Source: Planctomycetaceae bacterium
Lineage (GTDB): Bacteria; Planctomycetota; Planctomycetia; Pirellulales; Pirellulaceae
DNA length: 64,000 nt
Assembly: GCA_024642205.1 (NCBI GenBank)
Contig: JAHEBQ010000019.1
Coordinates: 1 to 64,000, forward strand
Direction: 5' to 3'
Both the position numbers and the translations under genes were made by a program. Positions 52,558-61,211 of this stretch are shown one piece after another. The notes under the pieces were generated by a model. It was not told the DNA's origin and did no database searches. It was given only the letters and a program-made list of their open reading frames with translations. How positions within the stretch are numbered: the stretch's first letter is position 1; each line of letters begins with the position of its first letter.

Positions 52558-53583
52558 TCAAACAGGTTGCAGGACGGACTTTACGACATCGCCTCGATGC
52601 ATCTTTTCAAACGCTTCGCGCCATTCGGTAATCGGCCAGACTCCGCCAATGATTGGTGCGACGTCCAATTGGCCACTGGAAAGCAGAGCAACGACCCGTT
52701 CCCAAATGGGCCAGTTGTGACTGAAGCTTCCCTGAAGAGTCACGTTCTTTTGAACCAGTTGATCCAGGTTAAAGCCAAGCGGCTGCGGACCCCAACCAAC
52801 TTTTGAAATCCAGCCCGCGGGACGAACCAGGTCGATTGCGATTTTGAGCGTGAAACTGACTCCCGCGGCATCGATGACGCCGTCGCAGCCGAGGCCATCC
52901 CGCCGAAGTGCCCAGGGTTTGGCGTCCCCCACAATCCCCTCGCATCCGTAATGCTGCGCGATTTCCAATCGGCGTCGATCGGATTCAAGACCAACCAGTG
53001 CCACTTCGGCACCACAAATCGTCGCCATCGCTGCACATAGAATCCCGATCGTCCCCGGGCCAAGCACAACAATTCGGTCGCCCGGCTCGATTCTTGCATT
53101 CTTGACGACCGCGTTGTAAGCGACGCAGCAAGGCTCGGTCAGGCAGGCGTGTTCAAAAGGCAACGAATCAGGAATCGCATGGAGAATCCGCGATGGCACA
53201 CGCACAAATCGGGTCATTGCTCCGTTGACACCGTAGCCAAATCCCTTGCGAGCCGGATCAAGGTTGTAGAGCCCACGGCGCGACATCGGGTTGCGCTGGT
53301 CGACGATCGCGGCCGTTTCGCTGACGACACGATCACCTTCCTGCCAACCCTCAACGTCGTCCCCCAACTCGACGATTCGCCCACCAAATTCATGGCCCAG
53401 CACAACCGGGTAGTTCACCGGCCACGAGTGGTCCGCTGTCCATTGATGCAGGTCGCTTCCGCAAACACCGACATTGGCGACTTCAAGCAGGACATCATCC
53501 GGACCGATCGATGGACGATCGACATTGCGAATTTCGACCGAGCCTTTTTCAGGAGCAAAATTGACGACAGCGGCTGATTTCAT
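52558..53583 (-). CDS. Zinc-dependent alcohol dehydrogenase (MDR family), structural-zinc loop degenerate
   Basis: A 341-residue medium-chain dehydrogenase. The catalytic zinc ligands are Cys 41 (GVCGSDLH) and the GHEFGG pair (His 64, Glu 65); the Rossmann part has VVLGPGTIGIL. In sorbitol or threonine dehydrogenase relatives the lobe holding the structural zinc has four cysteines near RRGLYNLC; here the same place reads NPMSRRGLYNLDP with none, so only the catalytic zinc is expected. It would oxidise a secondary alcohol of a sugar or polyol. Second gene of the four-gene cluster. Confidence 0.92.
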   Translation of the reverse strand: MKSAAVVNFAPEKGSVEIRNVDRPSIGPDDVLLEVANVGVCGSDLHQWTADHSWPVNYPVVLGHEFGGRIVELGDDVEGWQEGDRVVSETAAIVDQRNPMSRRGLYNLDPARKGFGYGVNGAMTRFVRVPSRILHAIPDSLPFEHACLTEPCCVAYNAVVKNARIEPGDRIVVLGPGTIGILCAAMATICGAEVALVGLESDRRRLEIAQHYGCEGIVGDAKPWALRRDGLGCDGVIDAAGVSFTLKIAIDLVRPAGWISKVGWGPQPLGFNLDQLVQKNVTLQGSFSHNWPIWERVVALLSSGQLDVAPIIGGVWPITEWREAFEKMHRGDVVKSVLQPV

Positions 53584-53773
53584 GTTGGTTGTTTTTCATG
53601 GCGCCGGCGGACCGCCAGCGCAAAGGCTTCTTTCGAAGCGTTGTGTGCAACCCGGTATTACTGGAACCCGAGATGGAATCAAATTGGTTGCTGATTATAA
53701 AAAAAAATACGTTCTTGGCTTGTTGTTGGGCAAAATCCGCATGATTCGCGGAATGTTGCGCCACTCGTGGAAC

Positions 53774-54466
53774 CTATCCAACTTCCTGTGAATGGATGGC
53801 CTCGCAGATCAGTCGCAGTGATCCCTCCAGGTCTCCGTCGGCGGTTCTGAAGGAATCCGCGTCGATTGTCAGAGGAGCTCCCAACACCACCAAGGGTGCA
53901 CCATATCTCGGACATTCAATTGCCTGCTCCAGCGAAAGGCCACCTACAGCCTGAACGGGAACCGTTACCGCCTGGCAGACGTCACGAAGTTGATCGAGTG
54001 GACTGGGCATATGCAATCCTCGAGCTGCGATCCCGCGTCGTTCGTCGTAGCCGATGTGATGGATCACAAAGTCGCACCCGAGATCTTCCAACCACTTTGC
54101 CCCAGCCACCATATCTTCGCAGACCATGTTGTCACCCATCACCTGACAGCCAAAATCGGCCCCGGCCTTGACTACACATCGAATCGTCTCCTCATGCGCG
54201 CGAGCCATCACGACGACGTGCGTCGCTCCTGCCTTGGCCATCATCTCGGCTTCCAGATAACCACCATCCATGGTCTTGAGATCCGCAACGATGGGAGTGC
54301 CAGGAAATTCAGCTCGCAGAGTTCGAACGCCGTGTAATCCCTCAGCCAGAATCAGCGGCGTGCCCGCCTCAAGCCAATCCACGCCAGCTCTCATCGCAAG
54401 ATGCGCCGTTTCGAGCGCTTCGTTGATGTCAGTCAGGTCAAGCGAAATTTGAACAATTGGTTTCAT
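53774..54466 (-). CDS. HPS/KGPDC-type decarboxylase or aldolase (OMPDC superfamily)
   Basis: A 230-residue (beta/alpha)8 protein. The signature ADLKTMDGG (Asp 62, Lys 64, Asp 67) with the earlier SLDLT Asp 10 matches the D-x-K-x-x-D site shared by orotidine-phosphate decarboxylase, 3-keto-L-gulonate-6-phosphate decarboxylase and 3-hexulose-6-phosphate synthase. Later VGGLSLEQA holds the phosphate loop. Whether it condenses formaldehyde with ribulose-5-phosphate or decarboxylates a keto-sugar acid phosphate cannot be told. The neighbours (two dehydrogenases, an isomerase) favour sugar catabolism. First gene of the cluster; 190 bp precede the dehydrogenase gene. Confidence 0.88.
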   Translation of the reverse strand: MKPIVQISLDLTDINEALETAHLAMRAGVDWLEAGTPLILAEGLHGVRTLRAEFPGTPIVADLKTMDGGYLEAEMMAKAGATHVVVMARAHEETIRCVVKAGADFGCQVMGDNMVCEDMVAGAKWLEDLGCDFVIHHIGYDERRGIAARGLHMPSPLDQLRDVCQAVTVPVQAVGGLSLEQAIECPRYGAPLVVLGAPLTIDADSFRTADGDLEGSLRLICEAIHSQEVG

Positions 54467-55146
54467 GTCGACGCTTTGTTGTTTTCAATTCGAAGCAATG
54501 CTGGTCGCTGTCCGCATCAAACTCAAGCCAGGTCATCAGCGTTGGCGAGAACCCAACAATGTAGACCCGTCGCTCCAGCTGTTCAACAAGCCCTCAATAA
54601 AGTTGCGCTGCCTCAACGATCAGACAACTTCCTTCCAAGGAGCCCCCCAGGAAAACTCCCTCGTAGTCCAATCTTGACGCTACCCAATGCGACGGACATC
54701 TCCTCCATCATCGAAAGCCAAATGGCGTTCAACAGGCCCAAGGCTGAACGTGCATCCCCAGACGTTCTGGCTTCATCGACTGGCTCAACTATCAAGGCAG
54801 TTGTCGACCTGCCATTGGTCAGAGACCGACTGCCGTGTCAACGGAAGTTGCGACCCGGAAATGAACCAAGCACAAATTGCTTTTGAAAGATTTTCCCTTG
54901 CTTGAAGATTAAACAAGTTTGCAACAGGGAAACGACGATTCCGGGATTGATCGCCTGACGATTGCCAGGACTTTTGTCCCGCTCGACAGCGAGAGTTCGT
55001 CAACGGTTTGGCGACCCATTTATTTGTGGCATCACGGCACGCGGAACGGCATTTTTTTTTGAAAAAATCCCGCTGGCGGAATTGACTACAGGTGTAGCCA
55101 TGCATAACATACCTGACGACAACCGTAGTCGATATTCAGGAACGCC
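54467..55146. other. Divergent intergenic region with blaI promoter-operator
   Basis: About 680 bases between the divergent HPS-like and BlaI genes. Apart from the promoter/operator at 55082-55110 no supported gene was found; plus-strand frames in 54401-54886 read antisense into the HPS gene and have no family resemblance. Confidence 0.5.
55082..55110 (+). promoter_or_regulatory. blaI promoter with overlapping BlaI-type operator
   Basis: TTGACT (55082-55087) and TAACAT (55105-55110) stand 17 bp apart, a good sigma-70-like pair. In the spacer the inverted repeat CTACA-GG-TGTAG (55086-55097) matches the core of BlaI/MecI operators (CTACA, two bases, TGTAG). A start of transcription near 55117 leaves ~30 bases to the GTG at 55147. 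Repressor bound there would block its own synthesis, the usual autoregulation of BlaI-M56 pairs. Confidence 0.7.
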
Positions 55147-55548
55147 GTGAATTTCAAACGTAAACCACTGGGCCGCGTTGAATTGGAAGTGCTCCAATTT
55201 GTCGTCGAAAACCACCCGATTCGGGTCAAAGACGTCGCTGCACACATGTCCGAAGTTTCGGGCCAGGCAAGAACAACCATTCTGACCGTTCTCGAGCGGC
55301 TCCGTCAGAAAAAATACCTCAGGCGCCGGAAGATCGACGGTCTCAACCATTATTCACCCACGGTCAGCAAGACAGAATTCATTCAGGAACTTGTTGGTGA
55401 TTTTGTTGACGAAGTGTTGCAAGGTTCCGTATCGCCTTTTGTCGCTTACCTGGACAAACATGCGCAGCTGTCCAACGACGAATGCGAACAGCTCAAGAAA
55501 CTGGTGGCAAAATTAGATACCCAGAGAAGCAAATCGTCAGACGATTAA
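55147..55548 (+). CDS. BlaI/MecI/CopY-family transcriptional repressor
   Basis: A 133-residue winged-helix repressor starting with GTG at 55147, placed seven bases behind AGGA. LGRVELEVLQFVVENHPIRVKDVAAHM and SGQARTTILTVLERLRQKKYLRRRKI form the DNA-binding domain with the recognition helix (ARTTILTVLERL); the C-terminal ~60 residues form the dimer helices with the region cut in MecI/BlaI. It precedes an M56 metallopeptidase gene by about 20 bases, the classical signal-relay pair. Its own operator overlaps the promoter. Target genes beyond this pair are unknown. Confidence 0.93.
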   Translation: MNFKRKPLGRVELEVLQFVVENHPIRVKDVAAHMSEVSGQARTTILTVLERLRQKKYLRRRKIDGLNHYSPTVSKTEFIQELVGDFVDEVLQGSVSPFVAYLDKHAQLSNDECEQLKKLVAKLDTQRSKSSDD

Positions 55549-55569
55549 ACCACAAGAGTGAGTCCATTC

Positions 55570-57417
55570 ATGATTGCCGAACTCGAGCTCAATATCAGCT
55601 TACTTGAAATCTGGGTTGAACGCATGTTTGTTGCCAGTTGGCAGGGTGGAATATTACTGGCGTTGGTTTGGATGATTTGCAGGTTTTGGAAACAGCTTCC
55701 GGCCTCGACTCGTTGTTGGATATGGCGAATTGCCTATTTGAAGTTCGTCCTGGTCCTGATGTTTGGCGGCCTGTTCAAGCTCCCCCTGCTACCCGCCTCG
55801 TTCAACAACGCAAAACCAATCTCCACCGCTGGCATTGAAGTCGCAGCCGGGCAGCTATGGATCCCGGAACAGGCGAGAGCGGAGAAACCGGACGACCTGC
55901 GTGGTGATTGGGAATGGGAAGCTGCCGCGGCTCCGACCCCAACGATAACTCAATTACCGGAATCAATTGACGCGAAAACGGTTTTGCATGCAACGCTGTT
56001 CGGAATCTGGATTGTCGGTTGCGCATGGAGCCTGGTCAACGTGAATCGCCAGCAACTGGCAACTCGACGATTGGTTGCCCACAGCAAGCCATTCGAAACA
56101 GGGCGATTCTTCGGTTACTATCGGATTCTATGTGCCCAGTTGAAGCTCTCAAGTCCTCCCGGGCTGGCAACGACGTCAGAACTAAAATCGCCGATTGTGG
56201 CCGGTGCCTGGCGATCAACGATTCTGATTCCTGAATCGGTACTTCAAACCTGCGGACCGGACGAACTGGGCTTGATTGTCGCTCATGAACTGGCCCATGC
56301 AAAACGTCGGGATTTATTGTGGAACTGGTTACCCGTACTGGTTCGAACCTGCTTCTTCTTTCATCCACTGGTCTGGCTGACCCAACAGCGATACGCACTC
56401 GACCAGGAAATTGCTTGCGACTGCATGGCGCTGAATAGCACCAGGGCACAATGCCGTGAGTACGGAAACCTGCTGGTCAAGGTCTCTTCAGCAACTTCTT
56501 CCCACCGGAGCCCAAGGCTTGCCGCACTCGGCGTTGCAAGCTCATTCAAAACCCTAAGAACAAGGATTCTGGAAATGCACCAATTCCAACGTCAAACTTC
56601 GCAAATCTCCCGACTCTTATCGATCACCATCGTCGCTACCGGGTTATTTGCCATCGCGCCATTTGACCTCGTTGCCCAACAAGGAAAACCGGTTCAAAGA
56701 ACGGTTGATAACGAATCGACCCTGCCAATCGAAGACCCTGTCGAACCATTGCGTCAAGCCGCCCGTTCCATTGCCTCGTCAAGTCCGGACGATGAAATTG
56801 GCATTTCAGATTCGCGGGAAGGGCGATCGAGCAATCTCAGCATCTCTGTGAGCGATGGTGATGTGTCCGAATCCATTCAAATCAACTCGGGACAGAATGG
56901 CGGAGTGGACGTTGTCTTTTCGAAGGTTGTAGATGGTCAGACGAAAGTCAGAGAATACAGGCTGGAAAAAATCGAACAACTGGCTGAGAAAGACAAACAA
57001 GCATACGATTTTTACAAAAATCATGTCAAACCGGCTGGACAGGGAATGGGTAACAACGGCACTACCATGGCCACCGGAACCGGGCGCCGAAGCAGCACAG
57101 GGAGGTCTGGCTCCCGTTCATTACGCCAACGGAGTTCGCGTTCTGGAAACTCAAATGCAATTACCGACCAGTCCAGTGACTCGTCATCGCAAAGCTCTTC
57201 CAGTTCGGCATGGGAAAGGTCTTCTTCGGTTGGTCGAAATGGAAGAACTCGCAACAATCGGAGTTTCGGCACGACGGGTAATGGAACCGTTGGCGGTGGT
57301 GTTGGCAATGCGAATCAGCAGCTGATTCAGCAAATCAACCAGATGATCAATCAAACCAGTGACACACAAATGAAAGACAATCTGCGCAGGATGTTGAACG
57401 AAATCCAGAACAATTAA
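55570..57417 (+). CDS. M56 (BlaR1-like) membrane metallopeptidase with low-complexity tail
   Basis: From ATG 55570 a 615-residue membrane protein (GTG 55558 is an alternative start). Three or four membrane segments lie at ~15-40, ~50-75, ~140-160 and ~355-375. The zinc site VAHELAHAKRRD (HExxH ~239-243) and downstream DQEIACDCMAL are the M56 core. BlaR1 has a C-terminal penicillin-binding sensor; here that is absent. Instead ~240 residues outside the membrane, with a small structured part (~440-490) and then a Ser/Arg/Asn/Gly-rich tail and a final NQQLIQQINQMIN coiled coil. It would cleave the BlaI-type repressor on sensing an unknown envelope signal. Confidence 0.9.
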   Translation: MIAELELNISLLEIWVERMFVASWQGGILLALVWMICRFWKQLPASTRCWIWRIAYLKFVLVLMFGGLFKLPLLPASFNNAKPISTAGIEVAAGQLWIPEQARAEKPDDLRGDWEWEAAAAPTPTITQLPESIDAKTVLHATLFGIWIVGCAWSLVNVNRQQLATRRLVAHSKPFETGRFFGYYRILCAQLKLSSPPGLATTSELKSPIVAGAWRSTILIPESVLQTCGPDELGLIVAHELAHAKRRDLLWNWLPVLVRTCFFFHPLVWLTQQRYALDQEIACDCMALNSTRAQCREYGNLLVKVSSATSSHRSPRLAALGVASSFKTLRTRILEMHQFQRQTSQISRLLSITIVATGLFAIAPFDLVAQQGKPVQRTVDNESTLPIEDPVEPLRQAARSIASSSPDDEIGISDSREGRSSNLSISVSDGDVSESIQINSGQNGGVDVVFSKVVDGQTKVREYRLEKIEQLAEKDKQAYDFYKNHVKPAGQGMGNNGTTMATGTGRRSSTGRSGSRSLRQRSSRSGNSNAITDQSSDSSSQSSSSSAWERSSSVGRNGRTRNNRSFGTTGNGTVGGGVGNANQQLIQQINQMINQTSDTQMKDNLRRMLNEIQNN

Positions 57418-57428
57418 TGCCGTTCGAC

Positions 57429-59633
57429 CTACCGCGCCATTGGTTTTAAAGTCGCGGTTCCGAACATGGGTCTGCACTCCTCGTGAATCATGGTTTGTGA
57501 GAACCGAAGGGTACCGTCGGTTTGCATTTCGACCGAGAACTTCCGGAGGTTATACAGGCCCTTCTCAAATCCAAACGTTTCGCCATCATCCTCGTAGAGG
57601 CTGCAGGTCGCATCGGTTTTTCCGTAGTAACGAATTTCCAAATCGGTGCCGATAATCTCCCGGGTCCGGTTGACGGGTTTCTTGAGCATCGGAATCAAAG
57701 ACCCTTCCTTGACAAACAAAGGGGGCAAATCGTTGGTCTGTTGGGCCGTGACCTTGATTTCCTCGTGGTTGCCGACCAGCTGACCCGAATAGAAGTCGTA
57801 CCAGTTGCCTTTGGGAAGTTGGACCTGTCGTTCAACGGAACGGTTGTAAAAGGGTGCTACCAGGATATCGGGGCCAAACATGAACAGACTATTATCTTCC
57901 TTGATTTCCGGTTCATCGCCATCGGCATAAGGAGCGTTTTCGCCATTGATTTCTCGTTCTCGGCCGACTTGACGCGAGTTCGTTCTCCCGGTTTCCAGCA
58001 ACATTGAGCGAACGGGGGGCACGCCATTTTGGTGGTAGTCTGCAAACGCGGTATAGAGGTAGGGAAGCAATTGCATTCGAAGTTGAATTGTGTTTCGCAC
58101 AGCGCCGGTCGAATCGGGAAAGCTCCAGGGTTTGGTCCCACTGGCCCAGGCGTTGAGCATTGCCAGGGGAGAGAAACAAACCGTATGCATCCGATTGATC
58201 CACTCGCGATCGCTTCCGGCGCTACGGATCTCGGGACACCACAAGATACCACTGAGGCTGGCTGACGAAATTCCGGTAATATATTCGTCGTGCCCGTAGG
58301 AATCCGAGTAGATAGCAAACGGGTAATGGGATGCCGCGCCGTTGCTCGCCCGGACCAGACCAAAAGTCCGCAGATTGTGTTTGTGGTAAAGCTCCTTGTA
58401 AAACATCCGCTGCATCAACAAGCCGTAGGTTTGACGCATCGACTCGGAAGAGGTGCCAGAGGGAAACACCGCATGGTCGGGCCACAACCAATGGTCGTAT
58501 CCATCCACTTCATCAATTTTGTAACCAGAGACTCCGATATCAAAGTGGTCCTGCTTGTGTTGCTCGATCAAAATGTCACGGGCTTCCTGCAAGGTGTAAT
58601 CGGGCACGATACCCAACCAGACCAGGTGAGATCCGGACAATGGGTACATTTTTTCATAGATCCGGGCATGCTGCGAGATATACGGATTTTCCCAAAGATT
58701 GAGGTGGAGGCCGTCATCCAGGAGTTTTTTCGTAAAACCACCAGGATCTGGGAATCGTTTTCGTTGCCACTCGAATGTGCAAGGATAAGATTTTGTTTGC
58801 CAACCGGGTTCCAGTCCGATGACATCCAACGGAATGTCATGTTTTCGGAAATCGTTGATCTCTTGTACCGTTTGGGCTGCGGAAAACTTTGACGGAACCC
58901 GGTGCCAAAACCCCAATCCCCAGAGTGGTGGCATGGCGCCGCCGCCACAGTACAAGTTGTAACGGGCGACGATGTCCTGCAGGTCGGTGCCGGTGAACAC
59001 AACGAGTTCCATCCCCTTGCCGTGGACGTAGGCTTCGATCGCATCGCCCGGCGGCTGAGCCATCCAGCGCCCCGATTGTGGCTCATCGTCCGGTGGATTT
59101 CGGTCGACTTCCGGCGGATTGGTTTTGGAATCCTTGCGGTTACCAACCTGGTTATAAACTTTGAGGAACTTGGCCGTGTTGAAAAAGACGCCATATCCCT
59201 GGCTGGAAATAAAGAATGGGACAGGCGCATGAGTGGCCCCTCCACCCTTGGAAAAATGATCTACTTTCAGCGTCAGAATTTTCCCGTTTTTTTGTGTTCC
59301 GTCAAACTGCAAACCATAGCCAAAGATTTTCTCGCCGACAGAGGTCGGGATGCGTACCATGAGTTTCTGGTCCGAATTGACGTGATAGCCAATTTTCCGG
59401 ATCCGGCCTGGCAAAGGAATGTTCTTCAACCGGTTCAGTCGCTCAATCTTCGGTGGAGCGCCGGCGAGATCACTGTAACGAACCTCCCCTGAAGCTTCTC
59501 CCAACTCGGCCGACCAGACGCCGTGGGCAACCTTTTTCCATTTGTCGACCGTGGTCAAATCGCCGAGATCCTGTGCAGCAGTCGTGCTGCAGAAAGCCCC
59601 ACAGATCAACAAGATCGCTGTCGACAAGCGCAT
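57429..59633 (-). CDS. GH31 alpha-glycosidase, secreted
   Basis: A 734-residue exported protein (signal peptide to near TTAAQD). N-terminal beta domain, then the catalytic barrel: VIGLEPGWQT, GYKIDEVD with nucleophile Asp 374, and the acid/base candidate Asp 444 in AIYSDSYGHDE; the chain ends with two beta domains (ILVAPFYNRSVERQVQLPKGNWYDFYSG). These are the marks of GH31 (alpha-glucosidase, alpha-xylosidase, alpha-galactosidase and sulfoquinovosidase activities). The W-x-G-D version of the acid/base motif is altered, so specificity is open. It converges with the M56 gene with only 11 bp between the stops. Confidence 0.92.
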   Translation of the reverse strand: MRLSTAILLICGAFCSTTAAQDLGDLTTVDKWKKVAHGVWSAELGEASGEVRYSDLAGAPPKIERLNRLKNIPLPGRIRKIGYHVNSDQKLMVRIPTSVGEKIFGYGLQFDGTQKNGKILTLKVDHFSKGGGATHAPVPFFISSQGYGVFFNTAKFLKVYNQVGNRKDSKTNPPEVDRNPPDDEPQSGRWMAQPPGDAIEAYVHGKGMELVVFTGTDLQDIVARYNLYCGGGAMPPLWGLGFWHRVPSKFSAAQTVQEINDFRKHDIPLDVIGLEPGWQTKSYPCTFEWQRKRFPDPGGFTKKLLDDGLHLNLWENPYISQHARIYEKMYPLSGSHLVWLGIVPDYTLQEARDILIEQHKQDHFDIGVSGYKIDEVDGYDHWLWPDHAVFPSGTSSESMRQTYGLLMQRMFYKELYHKHNLRTFGLVRASNGAASHYPFAIYSDSYGHDEYITGISSASLSGILWCPEIRSAGSDREWINRMHTVCFSPLAMLNAWASGTKPWSFPDSTGAVRNTIQLRMQLLPYLYTAFADYHQNGVPPVRSMLLETGRTNSRQVGREREINGENAPYADGDEPEIKEDNSLFMFGPDILVAPFYNRSVERQVQLPKGNWYDFYSGQLVGNHEEIKVTAQQTNDLPPLFVKEGSLIPMLKKPVNRTREIIGTDLEIRYYGKTDATCSLYEDDGETFGFEKGLYNLRKFSVEMQTDGTLRFSQTMIHEECRPMFGTATLKPMAR

Positions 59634-59723
59634 TCCGTTTTTTATCCTGATGATAGGGACCCTGGGTCGTGACGAGTTTGGATTCGGGGCCTGGAATTGG
59701 CGTTCGAAACCCTGGATTCCAGC

Positions 59724-60938
59724 TTACTCCTGGATTTCGCGAATACGTATGTTGCGAAACTTGAGGTTGTTCGGTTGACCGTGATCCTGGAATCCGATGT
59801 AGCCTTCCAGTGGGCGGTCTTTCATCGCTCCCTCGTCCAACTGAGTATCGATAATCTGTTGACCGTTAAGTTCAACTTCCAGATGGCTGCCGATACAGGT
59901 CACAACCATTCGATTCCACTCGTTTGGGGGTCGAGACATATTTTTTGTCGCCGCTGCATCGGTGCCAACAACTCCTCCGTGGTCATGCGACCCGAGGGGC
60001 CCCTGTTTTTGGGACGAGTCAAGAATCTGGACTTCGATACCTTTTTTCACGGGGTCATTTCGATCACCGACACGAAAGTAAACTCCACTATTGCCGCCGG
60101 GCGAATACGAATATTCCACGTCCAGGACGAAATCCTTGTACTTTTTTTCCGACCAGAGATACGCGTCGTAGCGCTGCCACCCCGTCTCTCCGTCACGGGG
60201 CTGGATTAAAACCGATCCATCACCCTGGGGAATCCAGTTGCCGTTGGTTTTCCAGCCACCGAGGTCTATCCCATTGTACAACGACTTGAAATGGCTCAGA
60301 TCGCGAAGTTTCAGGTTCCGCCAACGGACTTCGAATGGTCCCTGACCTGAACCGATTCCGTGAACCTGAAGTCCGATGAATCCCTTGGGATGCGATTGGT
60401 ATCGTTCATCGTGAGTCAGATCGGAAATGGGTTGCCCATTGATCCAGGTTTCAATTCTGTTGCCAAACGCTACGACGTGGTACGAATTCCACTCTCCGTC
60501 TTTGAAGTATTGGTGCGGTTTCCGGTCTGCGTCTGGCGTCATCCAGCCCCCCGCTGCTTCGCCGTAAACATACCCTGCCATGCCATCGAGTGAAATTTCC
60601 ACCTGGGGTCCGTTAACACGGCCATCGGGTTTGTCACCGATGCTCTGTGAGCGAATCTGGACTCCGGAATTCAAAGCGGAATCGACTTTGACTTCAAACT
60701 TCAGTTCAAAGTCGCCGTAGAGTCTGTCGGAACACAGAAAGGAATTGGGGCTCCCTTCGGACGTCTTACCGACGATCGCATCTCCGTCGACGCGGTAGGT
60801 TGCAGTACCGTTGCGCTGTGACCATCCGTCCAGGTTTTTTCCGTTAAACAAGTCAACGAATCCAGGATCATCCTGAGCCCGGACTGTCGAAGTCAGAATC
60901 ATGGCCAACAGCAAACCGGCCGATACGAAACGAGGCAT
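59724..60938 (-). CDS. Double DUF1080 secreted protein
   Basis: A 404-residue exported protein from ATG 60938 (signal peptide to near TVRAQ). It has two DUF1080 jelly-roll domains: the first (~25-205) with FVDLFNGKNLDGWSQ and NSGVQIRSQS, the second (~210-404) with LYNGIDLGGWKTNGNW, GNSGVYFRVGD and EVQILDS, ending GYIGFQDHGQPNNLKFRNIRI. Likely glycan- or glycoside-processing together with the GH31 enzyme, whose gene follows 90 bp downstream on the same strand. DUF1080 activity (3-keto-glycoside hydrolysis) is known for some members only. Confidence 0.92.
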   Translation of the reverse strand: MPRFVSAGLLLAMILTSTVRAQDDPGFVDLFNGKNLDGWSQRNGTATYRVDGDAIVGKTSEGSPNSFLCSDRLYGDFELKFEVKVDSALNSGVQIRSQSIGDKPDGRVNGPQVEISLDGMAGYVYGEAAGGWMTPDADRKPHQYFKDGEWNSYHVVAFGNRIETWINGQPISDLTHDERYQSHPKGFIGLQVHGIGSGQGPFEVRWRNLKLRDLSHFKSLYNGIDLGGWKTNGNWIPQGDGSVLIQPRDGETGWQRYDAYLWSEKKYKDFVLDVEYSYSPGGNSGVYFRVGDRNDPVKKGIEVQILDSSQKQGPLGSHDHGGVVGTDAAATKNMSRPPNEWNRMVVTCIGSHLEVELNGQQIIDTQLDEGAMKDRPLEGYIGFQDHGQPNNLKFRNIRIREIQE

Positions 60939-61211
60939 GGCGAGATCTTTCAAAAAAAGAAAATGAACCGGACGGAAAAGAGTGCAAGCAAATTCTTGTC
61001 GTTGGAATTCCTGCATGGCAACACTGAACCAACATGCTGTTTCATACTTTACCAATACGAAGCATGTTATGAAACAAAAGCAGTTCCATTATCGGAACCT
61101 GATTAACCTTAGCAGCAGATCATACGGGAAATCAATCATGTCGGCCCCGTCATTCTTTGCAACGCATCCAATTAAATCCAGATGGTGACAACTGACCTGT
61201 TGGCACTTGCA

